A stretch of DNA of 29,704 nucleotides from DASRIA01 sp035650255 (GTDB lineage: Bacteria; Actinomycetota; Thermoleophilia; Solirubrobacterales; JBBDJG01): positions 1 to 29,704 of the forward strand of contig DASRIA010000026.1 in NCBI GenBank assembly GCA_035650255.1, in the 5' to 3' direction. Each line of letters begins with the position of its first letter. Position 1 is the stretch's first letter. Positions 23,781 to 29,704 of this stretch are shown piece by piece. The position numbers and the translations under genes were made by a program. The notes beneath the pieces are model-generated. The model was given only the letters and a program-made list of their open reading frames with translations, made no database searches and had not been told where the DNA came from.

Positions 23781-23999
23781 ATGGAAGACCCGAAGCAGCC
23801 AGACGAGCGCGAGCTGCGCGAGCCTCCGGAAGGCGGGCAGAACCGGGAGCGCGAAGGACCCGGCTCCGGCACCGAGGACGAGCAGCCCGACGTCTCCGGC
23901 GACGACGTCTCGCCCGAGCCGCCCGAGAGCGACGACGAACGGGCCGACCGGGAGGCCGACGAGACCTTCCCGGCGAGCGATCCCCCCGCGAACTACTGA
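23781..23999 (+). CDS. small acidic protein with DETFPASDPP C-terminal motif
   Basis: This 72-residue protein is mostly Glu/Asp/Pro/Gly/Arg and probably disordered, ending ADETFPASDPPANY. A similar end motif occurs in small proteins of many bacteria whose function is, as far as I know, not established. ATG 23781 is three bases after the stop of the preceding gene, so the pair is probably a stress-regulated operon. Confidence 0.8.
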   Translation: MEDPKQPDERELREPPEGGQNREREGPGSGTEDEQPDVSGDDVSPEPPESDDERADREADETFPASDPPANY

Positions 24000-24017
24000 G
24001 ATCCGCCTCCAGAAACA

Positions 24018-24097
24018 GGAAAGCGCCTGCCGGGAGGTCAGACGCTTTCCAAGAGGTGCCTTGCCGCTGGCAGGCAAGGTTCTACTTTGGAGGTGCC
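24018..24097 (+). other. structured intergenic segment with two alternative hairpins
   Basis: GGAAAGCG (24018-24025) pairs with CGCTTTCC (24043-24050). CCTTGCC (24059-24065) pairs with GGCAAGG (24073-24079), with TCCAA (24048-24052) and TTGGA (24087-24091) able to close the second hairpin. The two structures share 24048-24050, so they cannot both be complete. GAGGTGCC is repeated at 24053-24060 and 24090-24097. It follows an operon end, so terminator use is likely; a regulatory or small RNA is possible. The rest of 24098-24160 is AT-richer, with the palindrome AACCGGTT (24127-24134). Confidence 0.5.
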
Positions 24098-24165
24098 ACC
24101 GTTATTCCAGCATTCCGCCATTCATAAACCGGTTCGGCGAAAAAAATTCCTGACCGGCTCGGGGG

Positions 24166-24171
24166 TATGAT
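24166..24171 (+). promoter_or_regulatory. -10-like hexamer before a 58-residue membrane protein
   Basis: TATGAT ends nine bases before the ATG at 24181, and GGGTAT overlaps it at 24163-24168. The expected GTTT is absent at stress-sigma spacing, so a sigma-70-type -10 is more likely. Confidence 0.4.
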
Positions 24172-24180
24172 CCGCGCCCG

Positions 24181-24357
24181 ATGGCGCTCATGATCATCTT
24201 CATCGGCCTGACGGTGCTGACAGCTGCCGCGATCGGCGGCGCCGTGGCCGCCGGGACGACGACCGCGGTGGTCGTGGCGCTCGCCCTGCACCTGGTCGGA
24301 TCGGCGGTCGTGATCGTCGCGACCCTCGCCGCCCTGGGTCCCGACGGCGGCGACTAG
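24181..24357 (+). CDS. 58-residue membrane protein
   Basis: This small frame starts MALMIIFIGLTVL and has two hydrophobic segments (about 4-24 and 30-52) separated by AAGTTTAV, ending GPDGGD. Its length, hydrophobicity and Ala/Val/Gly codon use fit a real small membrane protein. A -10-like element lies just upstream and a T-run follows the stop (24364-24368). Function unknown. Confidence 0.65.
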   Translation: MALMIIFIGLTVLTAAAIGGAVAAGTTTAVVVALALHLVGSAVVIVATLAALGPDGGD

Positions 24358-24376
24358 CAGGGGTTTTTCCGGGCCC

Positions 24377-24475
24377 TCAGCGGGTGTGGAGCCAGGCGTT
24401 CACGATCCACGAGATGAACGCCGCGGACACCACGAACCAGGCGATCAGGAGCAGTGTCTCGAGAAACGAATCCAT
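24377..24475 (-). CDS. 32-residue single-helix membrane peptide
   Basis: From ATG 24475 the frame encodes 32 residues: MDSFLETLLLIAWFVV, then AAFISWIVNAWLHTR and TGA. It is one amphipathic to hydrophobic helix with Trp and Arg near the end. TAGCCT ends six bases before the ATG, the spacing seen at other genes here. It is convergent with the 58-residue gene, 19 bases apart. Its brevity makes it uncertain, but hydrophobicity and promoter agree. Confidence 0.5.
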   Translation of the reverse strand: MDSFLETLLLIAWFVVSAAFISWIVNAWLHTR

Positions 24476-24481
24476 TCACCG

Positions 24482-24487
24482 AGGCTA
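24482..24487 (-). promoter_or_regulatory. -10-like hexamer for the 32-residue peptide
   Basis: TAGCCT on the minus strand (24487-24482) ends six bases before ATG 24475. No -35 seen. Confidence 0.35.
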
Positions 24488-24538
24488 GACCCGATCCGCA
24501 CAAGTGGCAAGCCGTTTTGGCGCCGCGGTGACACCCTT

Positions 24539-24544
24539 TAGGAT
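24539..24544 (+). promoter_or_regulatory. -10-like hexamer for the molybdopterin oxidoreductase
   Basis: TAGGAT lies 18 bases before the TTG at 24563; TTTTGG at 24515-24520 is a weak -35 with an 18-base spacer. Confidence 0.35.
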
Positions 24545-24562
24545 CCCGGGCCAGAGGTTCCC

Positions 24563-26827
24563 TTGACCGAGACGCTCACCGCCTACCGCACCTGCCCGCT
24601 GTGCGAGGCGACGTGCGGGCTCGAGCTGACGCTCGCCGACGGTGAGATCACGTCCATCCGGGGCGACGGCGAGGACGTCTTCAGCCACGGCTTCATCTGC
24701 CCCAAGGGCTTCGCGCTGAAGGGGCTGCACGAGGATCCGGACAGGGTCCGCACTCCCCTGATCCGCACGGCGAAGGGCTTCGAGCAGGTCTCCTGGGACG
24801 ACGCCTTCGCGGAGATCGACCGCCGCCTGGGACCGATCCTGGAACAGCACGGGCGCGACGCCGCGGCCGTCTATCTCGGGAACCCGAACGCCCACAACCT
24901 GGACGCGCTGCTCTACGGGCGGGCCTTCGTGAAGGCGCTCGGGACGCGCAACGTGTACTCGGCCACGACCGTCGACCAGATGCCCAAGCACGTGTCGGCG
25001 GGGCTGATGTTCGGCGCACCCCTGAGCATTCCCGTCCCCGACGTGGATCGCACTGACCACCTCCTGATGCTGGGCGCGAACCCGCTGGCGTCGAACGGGA
25101 GCCTGCTGACGGCGCCCGACATGCGCGGGCGCTTGCGCGCGATCCGCGAGCGGGGCGGCAAGGTCGTCGTGATCGACCCGCGTCGCAGCCGGACCGCCGA
25201 GCACGCGGACGAGCACCACTTCATCCGGCCCGGCACCGACGCGCACCTGCTGCTCGGCATGCTCAACGTGATCGTGGACGAGGGCCTCACGGACCTGGGC
25301 GGCCTCGCGGCCCATGTGAACGGCCTCGAGCAGGTGCAGGAGATCGCGCGGGAGTTCCCGCCCGCGAGCGCCTCCCAGGCCTGCGGGATCGACTCCGCCG
25401 AGATCCAGCGCATGGCGCGCGAGCTGGCCGGGGCCCGCCGCGCCGCCGTGTACGGGCGGATCGGCACGTGCACGCAGGAGTTCGGGACGCTCGCGAGCTG
25501 GCTGGTCGACGTGCTGAACGTCGTCACCGGCAACCTCGACAGCCCGGGCGGGGCGATGTTCACGAAACCCGCTGCGGGCGCGACGAACACGCGCGGCACG
25601 CCGGGGAAGGGCAAGGGCATGCGGGTCGCTCGCTGGCACTCGCGCGTGCGCGGCCTGCCGGAGACCATCGGTGAGCTACCGGTCGCGGGGCTCGCGGAGG
25701 AGATCGACACGCCCGGCGAGGGCCAGATCCGCGCGCTCTTCACGGCGGCCGGGAACCCCGTCGTCAGCACTCCCAACTCGGGCCGCCTGCGCCGCGCGCT
25801 CGGGGGCCTCGACCTGATGGTGAGCATCGACATCTACGTGAACGAGACGACGCGGCACGCAGACGTGATCCTGCCGGCGCCGTCACCGCTCTACCGCTCC
25901 CATTACGACCTCGCGCTCTACCAGCTGGCGGCCCGCAACGTCGCCAACTATTCCCCGGCAGTGCTCGAACTGGGCGAGGGCCAGCTGCCCGAGTGGCACG
26001 TCCTGCTCAGGCTGGCCGGCATCGCTGCCGGGCAGGGCCCCGACGTCGACATCGACGGCTTCGACGACCTCGTGCTGGGCACGCTCGTGTCCCGCGACCT
26101 CCAGGATCCCGCCTCGCCGCTCGCGGGGCGCGACGCCGGGGAGCTGATCGCCGCGCTCGAGCCGCGTCGCGGCCCGGAGCGGATGCTCGACTGGATGCTG
26201 CGGGCCGGGCCGTACGGCGACCACTTCGGGCTCCAGCCGGACGGGCTCACGCTCGCGCAACTGGAGGCCGCCCCGCACGGCATCGACCTCGGGCCGCTCC
26301 AGCCGCGCATCCCGGAGGTGCTGCGCACCGAGACCGGGAAGATCGAGCTTGCGCCCGAGCCCATCGTGGCCGACGTCGAGCGCCTGCGCGCAGCCGCCGC
26401 GCGGCAGCGCAACGGGGGCATCGTCCTGATCGGGCGGCGCCAGCTGCGCTCCAACAACTCGTGGATGCACAACGTGCCGCACCTCGTGCGCGGCAAGGAG
26501 CGGTGCACGATGCACGTGCACCCCGACGACGCGGGCCGGCTCGGGCTCGACGACGGCGGCCTCGCACGCGTCACCTCCGAGCGCGGCGTGGTCGAGGTGG
26601 CGGTCGAGGTGACCGACGCGATCATGCCGGGAGTGGTCAGCATCCCGCACGGCTGGGGCCACGACGACCCCGAGGCGCAGCTCGAGGTCGCAGCGGCGCA
26701 CCCGGGCACCAACAGCAACGTGCTGGCGGACGAGATGGCGGTCGACGTGCCGTCCGGCAACGCGGTGCTGAACGGCATTCCGGTCGAGCTCGCGCCGGTG
26801 CGAGCCGCCGAGCCCGTGCCTGCCTGA
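24563..26827 (+). CDS. molybdopterin-dependent oxidoreductase, DMSO-reductase family
   Basis: This 754-residue protein starts with a [4Fe-4S] site C11-x2-C14-x3-C18 and C46 in GFICPKG. Molybdopterin-binding regions include LLMLGANPLASNGS, VVVIDPRRSRTAEHAD and HFIRPGTDAHLLLGML. The C-terminal MopB-binding beta-barrel has RRQLRSNNSWMHNVPHLV, HPDDAGRLGLDDG and PHGWGH. No Tat signal is present, so it is probably cytoplasmic. Where many relatives have Cys, Sec or Ser as metal ligand, alignment by eye of TTVDQMPKHVSAG places Met140 or Gln139. Substrate unknown; formate-dehydrogenase-like and other members are possible. The start is TTG at 24563, the first in-frame start giving the Fe-S domain. It stands alone, with no partner subunit. 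Confidence 0.9.
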   Translation: MTETLTAYRTCPLCEATCGLELTLADGEITSIRGDGEDVFSHGFICPKGFALKGLHEDPDRVRTPLIRTAKGFEQVSWDDAFAEIDRRLGPILEQHGRDAAAVYLGNPNAHNLDALLYGRAFVKALGTRNVYSATTVDQMPKHVSAGLMFGAPLSIPVPDVDRTDHLLMLGANPLASNGSLLTAPDMRGRLRAIRERGGKVVVIDPRRSRTAEHADEHHFIRPGTDAHLLLGMLNVIVDEGLTDLGGLAAHVNGLEQVQEIAREFPPASASQACGIDSAEIQRMARELAGARRAAVYGRIGTCTQEFGTLASWLVDVLNVVTGNLDSPGGAMFTKPAAGATNTRGTPGKGKGMRVARWHSRVRGLPETIGELPVAGLAEEIDTPGEGQIRALFTAAGNPVVSTPNSGRLRRALGGLDLMVSIDIYVNETTRHADVILPAPSPLYRSHYDLALYQLAARNVANYSPAVLELGEGQLPEWHVLLRLAGIAAGQGPDVDIDGFDDLVLGTLVSRDLQDPASPLAGRDAGELIAALEPRRGPERMLDWMLRAGPYGDHFGLQPDGLTLAQLEAAPHGIDLGPLQPRIPEVLRTETGKIELAPEPIVADVERLRAAAARQRNGGIVLIGRRQLRSNNSWMHNVPHLVRGKERCTMHVHPDDAGRLGLDDGGLARVTSERGVVEVAVEVTDAIMPGVVSIPHGWGHDDPEAQLEVAAAHPGTNSNVLADEMAVDVPSGNAVLNGIPVELAPVRAAEPVPA

Positions 26828-26830
26828 ACC

Positions 26831-26980
26831 CTAGGCCCGCTCGACACCCGCGACCAGTGCTCCGAGCAGGAGCACCGGCGCGAATATCGGCAGCACCAGG
26901 TGGGACTGGTCCGCAGCGACGAGCGCGGCGATCGCGCCGCACCAGGCGAGGGGCCAGAATCGATCCATCAATCGATCCAT
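26831..26980 (-). CDS. small membrane protein, about 49 residues
   Basis: The frame encodes MDRLMDRFWPLAW followed by two hydrophobic segments, CGAIAALVAADQ and LVLPIFAPVLLLGALVAG, ending VERA. ATG 26980 is preferred because GATACA lies eight bases upstream; ATG 26989 and 26968 are also in frame. A 12-base tandem duplication (26959-26981) encodes the repeated MDR. Unknown function. I see nothing in 26990-27068 besides this start region. Confidence 0.55.
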   Translation of the reverse strand: MDRLMDRFWPLAWCGAIAALVAADQSHLVLPIFAPVLLLGALVAGVERA

Positions 26981-27068
26981 CGCTTCCATGTATCCAGGGT
27001 CGATCACCTTCCGCGCGGTGCTGTGTCTTTCCGGTGAAGTCGTGGAGAAGATGCTGTGCACGCGGTCG

Positions 27069-27464
27069 TCAGAGGCCCAGCTTCTCGAAGGCCGTCGCGC
27101 GGTTCGGCATCGCCTCCATGCGCACGATCTGGTCGCCGCAGAAGCTCCACACATGTGCAAAGGACGGAGTGCTGACGTCGATGCCGCTGTCACGACCGGT
27201 GCCCCTGATCGCGGCCATCACGAGCACGTCGTCGCCGGCGTCGAATGCCTCCTCGATCTCGAAGCGGAAGTCGTCGAACGTGTCGCTCCACGTCCGGAGG
27301 AAGCTCAGGAACTCGTCGCGCCCCTTCACGACGTCCACGTCGGGGAGCATCGGAGGCGGGAGGAACTCGAAGTCGTCCGACAGGTTCCAGCGCGACTCGT
27401 CCTGCGCGCCGCGGTTGAACGCTTCGTACCCGCCGAGGATGGCCTGCACGCGCTCCCGGCTCAT
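27069..27464 (-). CDS. SnoaL/NTF2-like protein
   Basis: This 131-residue protein shows the NTF2-like cone fold pattern: an N-terminal helix with VQAILGGYEAFNRG, DDFEFLPPPMLPD, KGRDEFLSFLRTW, FRFEIEEAFDAGDDVLVMAAIRGTGRDSG (strands around residues 80-107) and HVWSFCGDQIVRMEAM. Members are small-molecule isomerases, hydrolases or binders; the substrate is not evident. ATG 27464 has GATACT ending six bases upstream. A second relative begins at 29603. Confidence 0.88.
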   Translation of the reverse strand: MSRERVQAILGGYEAFNRGAQDESRWNLSDDFEFLPPPMLPDVDVVKGRDEFLSFLRTWSDTFDDFRFEIEEAFDAGDDVLVMAAIRGTGRDSGIDVSTPSFAHVWSFCGDQIVRMEAMPNRATAFEKLGL

Positions 27465-27470
27465 GTCATC

Positions 27471-27476
27471 AGTATC
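27471..27476 (-). promoter_or_regulatory. -10-like hexamer, probable leaderless promoter
   Basis: GATACT on the minus strand (27476-27471) ends six bases before ATG 27464. The same hexamer with the same spacing precedes the related gene at 29603. Confidence 0.5.
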
Positions 27477-27490
27477 CCCGCTCGGTGGTC

Positions 27491-27496
27491 GATAAT
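27491..27496 (+). promoter_or_regulatory. -10-like hexamer, probable leaderless promoter
   Basis: GATAAT ends six bases before ATG 27503, divergent from the promoter at 27476-27471 in a 38-base gap. Confidence 0.5.
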
Positions 27497-27502
27497 TGAG
27501 CC

Positions 27503-27760
27503 ATGCTCGGCGCGCTGCTACTGATCGCGGTGGTCCTGGTCCTGGTGGCTTTCGCCGCGCTCGTCTCGACAGCGCCCAACCAGCGGCGGGCACGGGCTCC
27601 GTGGTGGCTGGCCTGGCTGTTCGCCGTCCCGTTCCTGGGGCCGGTGCTCGGCGGATCCGGCGAGGGTGACTCGGACGGCGGCGGTGGCGGCGACGGGGGC
27701 CACGACTTCGGCGGCGGCGACTTCGGCGGGGGCGGAGACGGGAGCGGCGGCGGGGAGTGA
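27503..27760 (+). CDS. small membrane protein with glycine-rich tail
   Basis: This 85-residue protein has one strong N-terminal helix (LGALLLIAVVLVLVAFAALV), a short basic segment NQRRAR, a second hydrophobic stretch (WWLAWLFAVPFLGPVLGG) and a tail of Gly, Asp and Ser repeats (GGGDFGGG type). Such Gly-rich ends occur in small envelope proteins without a defined role. The tail is low complexity, but the frame, start and promoter look real. Confidence 0.72.
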   Translation: MLGALLLIAVVLVLVAFAALVSTAPNQRRARAPWWLAWLFAVPFLGPVLGGSGEGDSDGGGGGDGGHDFGGGDFGGGGDGSGGGE

Positions 27761-27795
27761 TGACCCCCCTGTGGATGCCCGCGCTCGGTTTCTCC

Positions 27796-28680
27796 TTATA
27801 GAGAGGCTGCGCGCAGCACCACGAGGTTCTGCTTGAACCGGCTGGGATCCTCGACGAAGTCGAGCACCTCGAAGCCCCTCGTTGCCCACTCTCGCTCCAC
27901 GTATGCGCGCGGGATGCAGGCTTCGCCCCACCACTCGCCGTAGCCGGACACTCGATACGGCACGTAAACGAACCTGCCGCGGTCATAGTCGCCGAGCGCC
28001 TGGTCAGGGTCGGGGAAGAGGCCGACCAGCGCGTTCTGCGTCGCGGTCTCGGCGGTCAGGCCGGCGCAGTACGGGATGAAGTGGCGCGGCCGGACGGTGA
28101 GGACCAGCAGGCCGCCGGACCGGACCACGCGCCGGAGCTCGTCGAGCCATGCCAGGTGGACGTCTTCCCGCAGGTGGGTGAAGACCGAGTAGCTGAACAC
28201 GAGGTCGAAGTGGTCGGCGGCCAGATCGGTCGGCGGCAGCGGGTCGTTCAACGCGAAGCGACACCACGGGTTGCTCTCGCGGCAGAAGTCGATCAGGTCC
28301 TCGTTGCAGTCGATGCCCCACAGGTTCTGCCCCGAGACGTCCTTCAGGAAGAAGCGCGTGATCCGGCCCCAGCCGCACCCGTAGTCGAGCACCCGGGTGG
28401 ACTCGGTCAGCGGCCCGACGTGCTCTCGGTACAGGTCCTTGAACGTTCGTGCCAGTGCGTGAGCCTCGACCAGTGCCTCGTCGCCGGCCTTCCCCGAGAA
28501 GCGACGTTGGACGCTCTCGTCCGGCAAGACCGGAAGGACTCGCGCGGCCTGCGATCCTGCGGACGTGTTCGCCCGCAGCCACGCATCCTCCGTCACGTCG
28601 CGAAAGAGCTGCGACAGATCCGTTTCCCTGCCGGCGGCGTTCAACGCCTCCTCGGTCGGAACGCCCGCTGCATGCGCCAT
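27796..28680 (-). CDS. class I SAM-dependent methyltransferase
   Basis: This 294-residue protein has motif I VLDYGCGWGRITRFFLKD at about 94-111, the acidic IDCNEDLIDFC after it, FDLVFSYSVFTHL (motif IV region), and LRRVVRSGGLLVLTVRP. The fold is the Rossmann-like methyltransferase type; the N-terminal 80 residues are helical and the C-terminus (YGEWWGEACIP) may shape the substrate site. Substrate unknown. ATG 28680 has TACGAT ending six bases upstream. It follows the secreted protein gene on the same strand after 44 bases. Confidence 0.88.
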   Translation of the reverse strand: MAHAAGVPTEEALNAAGRETDLSQLFRDVTEDAWLRANTSAGSQAARVLPVLPDESVQRRFSGKAGDEALVEAHALARTFKDLYREHVGPLTESTRVLDYGCGWGRITRFFLKDVSGQNLWGIDCNEDLIDFCRESNPWCRFALNDPLPPTDLAADHFDLVFSYSVFTHLREDVHLAWLDELRRVVRSGGLLVLTVRPRHFIPYCAGLTAETATQNALVGLFPDPDQALGDYDRGRFVYVPYRVSGYGEWWGEACIPRAYVEREWATRGFEVLDFVEDPSRFKQNLVVLRAASL

Positions 28681-28686
28681 TCGCTG

Positions 28687-28692
28687 ATCGTA
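28687..28692 (-). promoter_or_regulatory. -10-like hexamer before the methyltransferase
   Basis: TACGAT on the minus strand (28692-28687) ends six bases before ATG 28680. Confidence 0.42.
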
Positions 28693-28724
28693 CTCCCGCG
28701 AGAGAGCGCGAAGTCGGTGGCTCG

Positions 28725-29468
28725 CTACGGGATGAAGACGCCGGGCCGCAGGAAGACCGTGTTGTCCGCGCCGGTGTCGCCGTCGCCGTCGGCGCCGCCG
28801 TCGAAGATCCGCGCAGCGTCCAGCGCCCAGACCGCGCGTCTGTCGCCGTTACCCGCGCCAGGGAGGATCGCGCTCATGCTGGTGTCGAAGTTGCAGGTCG
28901 AGCCGATGGACGTCGATCCGCTCTGCACGCACGCCCAGGAGAAATCCGTCGCGAAGTCCTGGACCGTGGCGACGTCCGTTCCCCCGCCGGGAGCGGTCGC
29001 GTTCCAGTGGTCCGTGAGGCGGAATGCGAACGAGAATCGCATCTCGCCCGAGTAGTCGGCGGGGCCAGACGCATTGGCCGTGCCGCACCTTGCGCCGGCC
29101 GGCACGCAGCGAACGTCGTTGACCGCGATGTCGATTTTCATGTCGTCGTACTGAGGAAAGCAGTTCCCTCCGAGGCACGGGTGATACGCGAGGCGGAGAT
29201 AACTGGTCGCGTTCACAGCGCCGCCGAAGGCGTCGGGAGTGCCCATGGTCGCCTGCGCGGAGCTCTGCGTCGGCGGGTTGCACGAGGCGAACGCCAAGGG
29301 CGGCCCGTGCGTGCGGTTCGGCGCGGTGCAGGCCGCGTAGGCGGGAACCAGGGCCATTCGGATCGGCGAGGCGCTCTTGGGCCGAGGATGGGACGCCTGG
29401 GCGGATGCCGCCGCCAGCAGGCAAGCCGTTGCGAGTCCCACAAACAGCATGACGGGCCTGCTCCTCAC
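28725..29468 (-). CDS. secreted cysteine-rich protein of unknown function
   Basis: From GTG 29468 the protein has 247 residues. A Sec signal peptide is clear: MRSRPV, then a hydrophobic core LFVGLATACLLAAA, with probable cleavage after AQA. The mature part has eight cysteines (for example HPCLGGNCFP and RCVPAGARCG), probably four disulfides, and an acidic Gly/Asp segment GGADGDGDTGADN near the end that may bind calcium. No family recognised. The start was chosen because AGGAGG lies nine bases upstream; GTG 29486 would overlap the tRNA end. The tRNA-Arg gene lies just upstream on the same strand and may share the transcript. Confidence 0.82.
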   Translation of the reverse strand: MRSRPVMLFVGLATACLLAAASAQASHPRPKSASPIRMALVPAYAACTAPNRTHGPPLAFASCNPPTQSSAQATMGTPDAFGGAVNATSYLRLAYHPCLGGNCFPQYDDMKIDIAVNDVRCVPAGARCGTANASGPADYSGEMRFSFAFRLTDHWNATAPGGGTDVATVQDFATDFSWACVQSGSTSIGSTCNFDTSMSAILPGAGNGDRRAVWALDAARIFDGGADGDGDTGADNTVFLRPGVFIP

Positions 29469-29485
29469 GATCACGCACCTCCTCA

Positions 29486-29558
29486 CGCGCGCAGCAGGAT
29501 TCGAACCTGCGACCTCTGGCTCCGGAGGCCAGCGCTCTATCCACTGAGCTATGCGCGC
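29486..29558 (-). tRNA. tRNA-Arg (anticodon CCG)
   Basis: Reading the minus strand from 29558, GCGCGCA pairs with TGCGCGC to form a full 7-bp acceptor stem. The D-stem is GCTC/GAGC, the anticodon stem CTGGC/GCCAG encloses loop CTCCGGA with anticodon CCG, and the T-stem GCAGG/CCTGC encloses TTCGAAT. Length is 73 bases with discriminator G. CCA is not encoded. It reads CGG arginine codons. Confidence 0.97.
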
Positions 29559-29567
29559 TCGCGAGCG

Positions 29568-29573
29568 ATTCTA
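29568..29573 (-). promoter_or_regulatory. -10 element of the tRNA-Arg promoter
   Basis: TAGAAT on the minus strand (29573-29568) ends nine bases before the mature tRNA 5' end at 29558, ideal for a -10. The -35 is not clear. Confidence 0.6.
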
Positions 29574-29590
29574 GAGTCCCCGGGGTCCGC

Positions 29591-29596
29591 GATACT
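29591..29596 (+). promoter_or_regulatory. -10-like hexamer, probable leaderless promoter
   Basis: GATACT ends six bases before the GTG at 29603, matching the element before the related gene at 27464. Confidence 0.45.
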
Positions 29597-29602
29597 CGCC
29601 GT

Positions 29603-29704
29603 GTGTCGCAGGAGAACGTCGAACTCGTGCAGCGGGGCCTCGAAACCTTCAACCGGGGGGAGTGGGACGAGGTGTTCGAGCGCTGGTTCCACCCGGAGAT
29701 CGAG
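29603..29704 (+). CDS. SnoaL/NTF2-like protein, N-terminal fragment
   Basis: The gene runs off the window end; 34 residues are visible, starting at GTG and reading SQENVELVQRGLETF then NRGEWDEVFERWFHPEIE. The first helix and FNRG motif match the SnoaL-like protein at 27069-27464, so they may be paralogs. Function unknown. Confidence 0.75.
   Translation, partial: MSQENVELVQRGLETFNRGEWDEVFERWFHPEIE

Noticed and set aside
22122..24077. Long minus-strand extension upstream of the 92-residue membrane protein
   Set aside because: It lies antisense to the HAD and Rossmann/membrane genes. Only the last 92 residues look real, and a promoter sits just before them.
24332..24368. CCCTG ... CAGGG followed by TTTTT as an intrinsic terminator
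   Set aside because: The stem is only five pairs with a loop of over 20 bases, mostly inside the 58-residue gene; the T-run alone is not enough.
25993..27495. 500-residue plus-strand frame overlapping the oxidoreductase end
   Set aside because: Arg/Ala-rich out-of-frame reading of the oxidoreductase that then runs antisense to the NTF2-like gene.

Overview
The window is about 30 kb of very GC-rich, densely coding bacterial chromosome with no sign of a plasmid, phage or transposon. The actinobacterial-type threonine synthase, the lysine-tailed Ku, the ruvCAB-sec-recJ-rel gene order, the fused SecDF and the GTTT/GGGTAC-like stress promoters point to a deep-branching actinobacterium. Thermoleophilia/Solirubrobacterales is my best guess; this is inference from gene content, not a search result.

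Region 1 (1-10660, all +) is a housekeeping block: the end of ruvC, ruvA and ruvB (Holliday junction processing), a small zinc-ribbon/PAS protein where yajC is often found, a single-chain SecDF translocase subunit with a charged tail, a coupled small membrane protein, recJ, and a bifunctional Rel (p)ppGpp synthetase/hydrolase. Region 2 (10665-14988, mostly -) holds a diacylglycerol-kinase-like lipid kinase, a DCC thiol-disulfide protein on +, and an overlapping/tightly packed HIT, phosphohexomutase and metallo-beta-lactamase-fold operon.

Region 3 (15000-17369, +) is the most interesting. A sigma-70-type promoter, a clear SAM-I (S-box) riboswitch and an intrinsic terminator precede a threonine-synthase-like PLP enzyme, a ubiquitin-like sulfur carrier ending in Gly-Gly, and a MOSC-domain protein. 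SAM control of a 'threonine synthase' joined to sulfur-transfer proteins suggests sulfur assimilation into homocysteine or a related product rather than, or besides, threonine synthesis.

Region 4 (17374-24000) contains an SRPBCC protein and a CorA-type transporter with an upstream overlapping small frame, a zinc-ribbon protein, a TlpA-like thioredoxin, Ku, a DUF72 protein, a membrane protein, a HAD phosphatase, and a Rossmann-like/membrane protein with a small acidic partner. Two transcripts here start at nearly identical GTTT-N15-GGGTAC elements, the general-stress sigma (SigB/SigF) type. Region 5 (24001-29704) contains a structured intergenic segment, several very small membrane proteins, a molybdopterin oxidoreductase with an unusual metal-ligand region, two SnoaL/NTF2-like proteins, a methyltransferase, a secreted cysteine-rich protein, and tRNA-Arg(CCG).

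A recurring feature is a -10-like hexamer ending exactly six bases before the start codon of many first genes (1978, 5703, 11703, 24475-, 27464-, 27503, 28680-, 29603), which suggests widespread leaderless mRNAs. The only gene-free stretch over 300 bases (14989-15313) holds a hairpin, the promoter, the riboswitch and the terminator. I saw no CRISPR array, insertion sequence, attachment site or replication origin.
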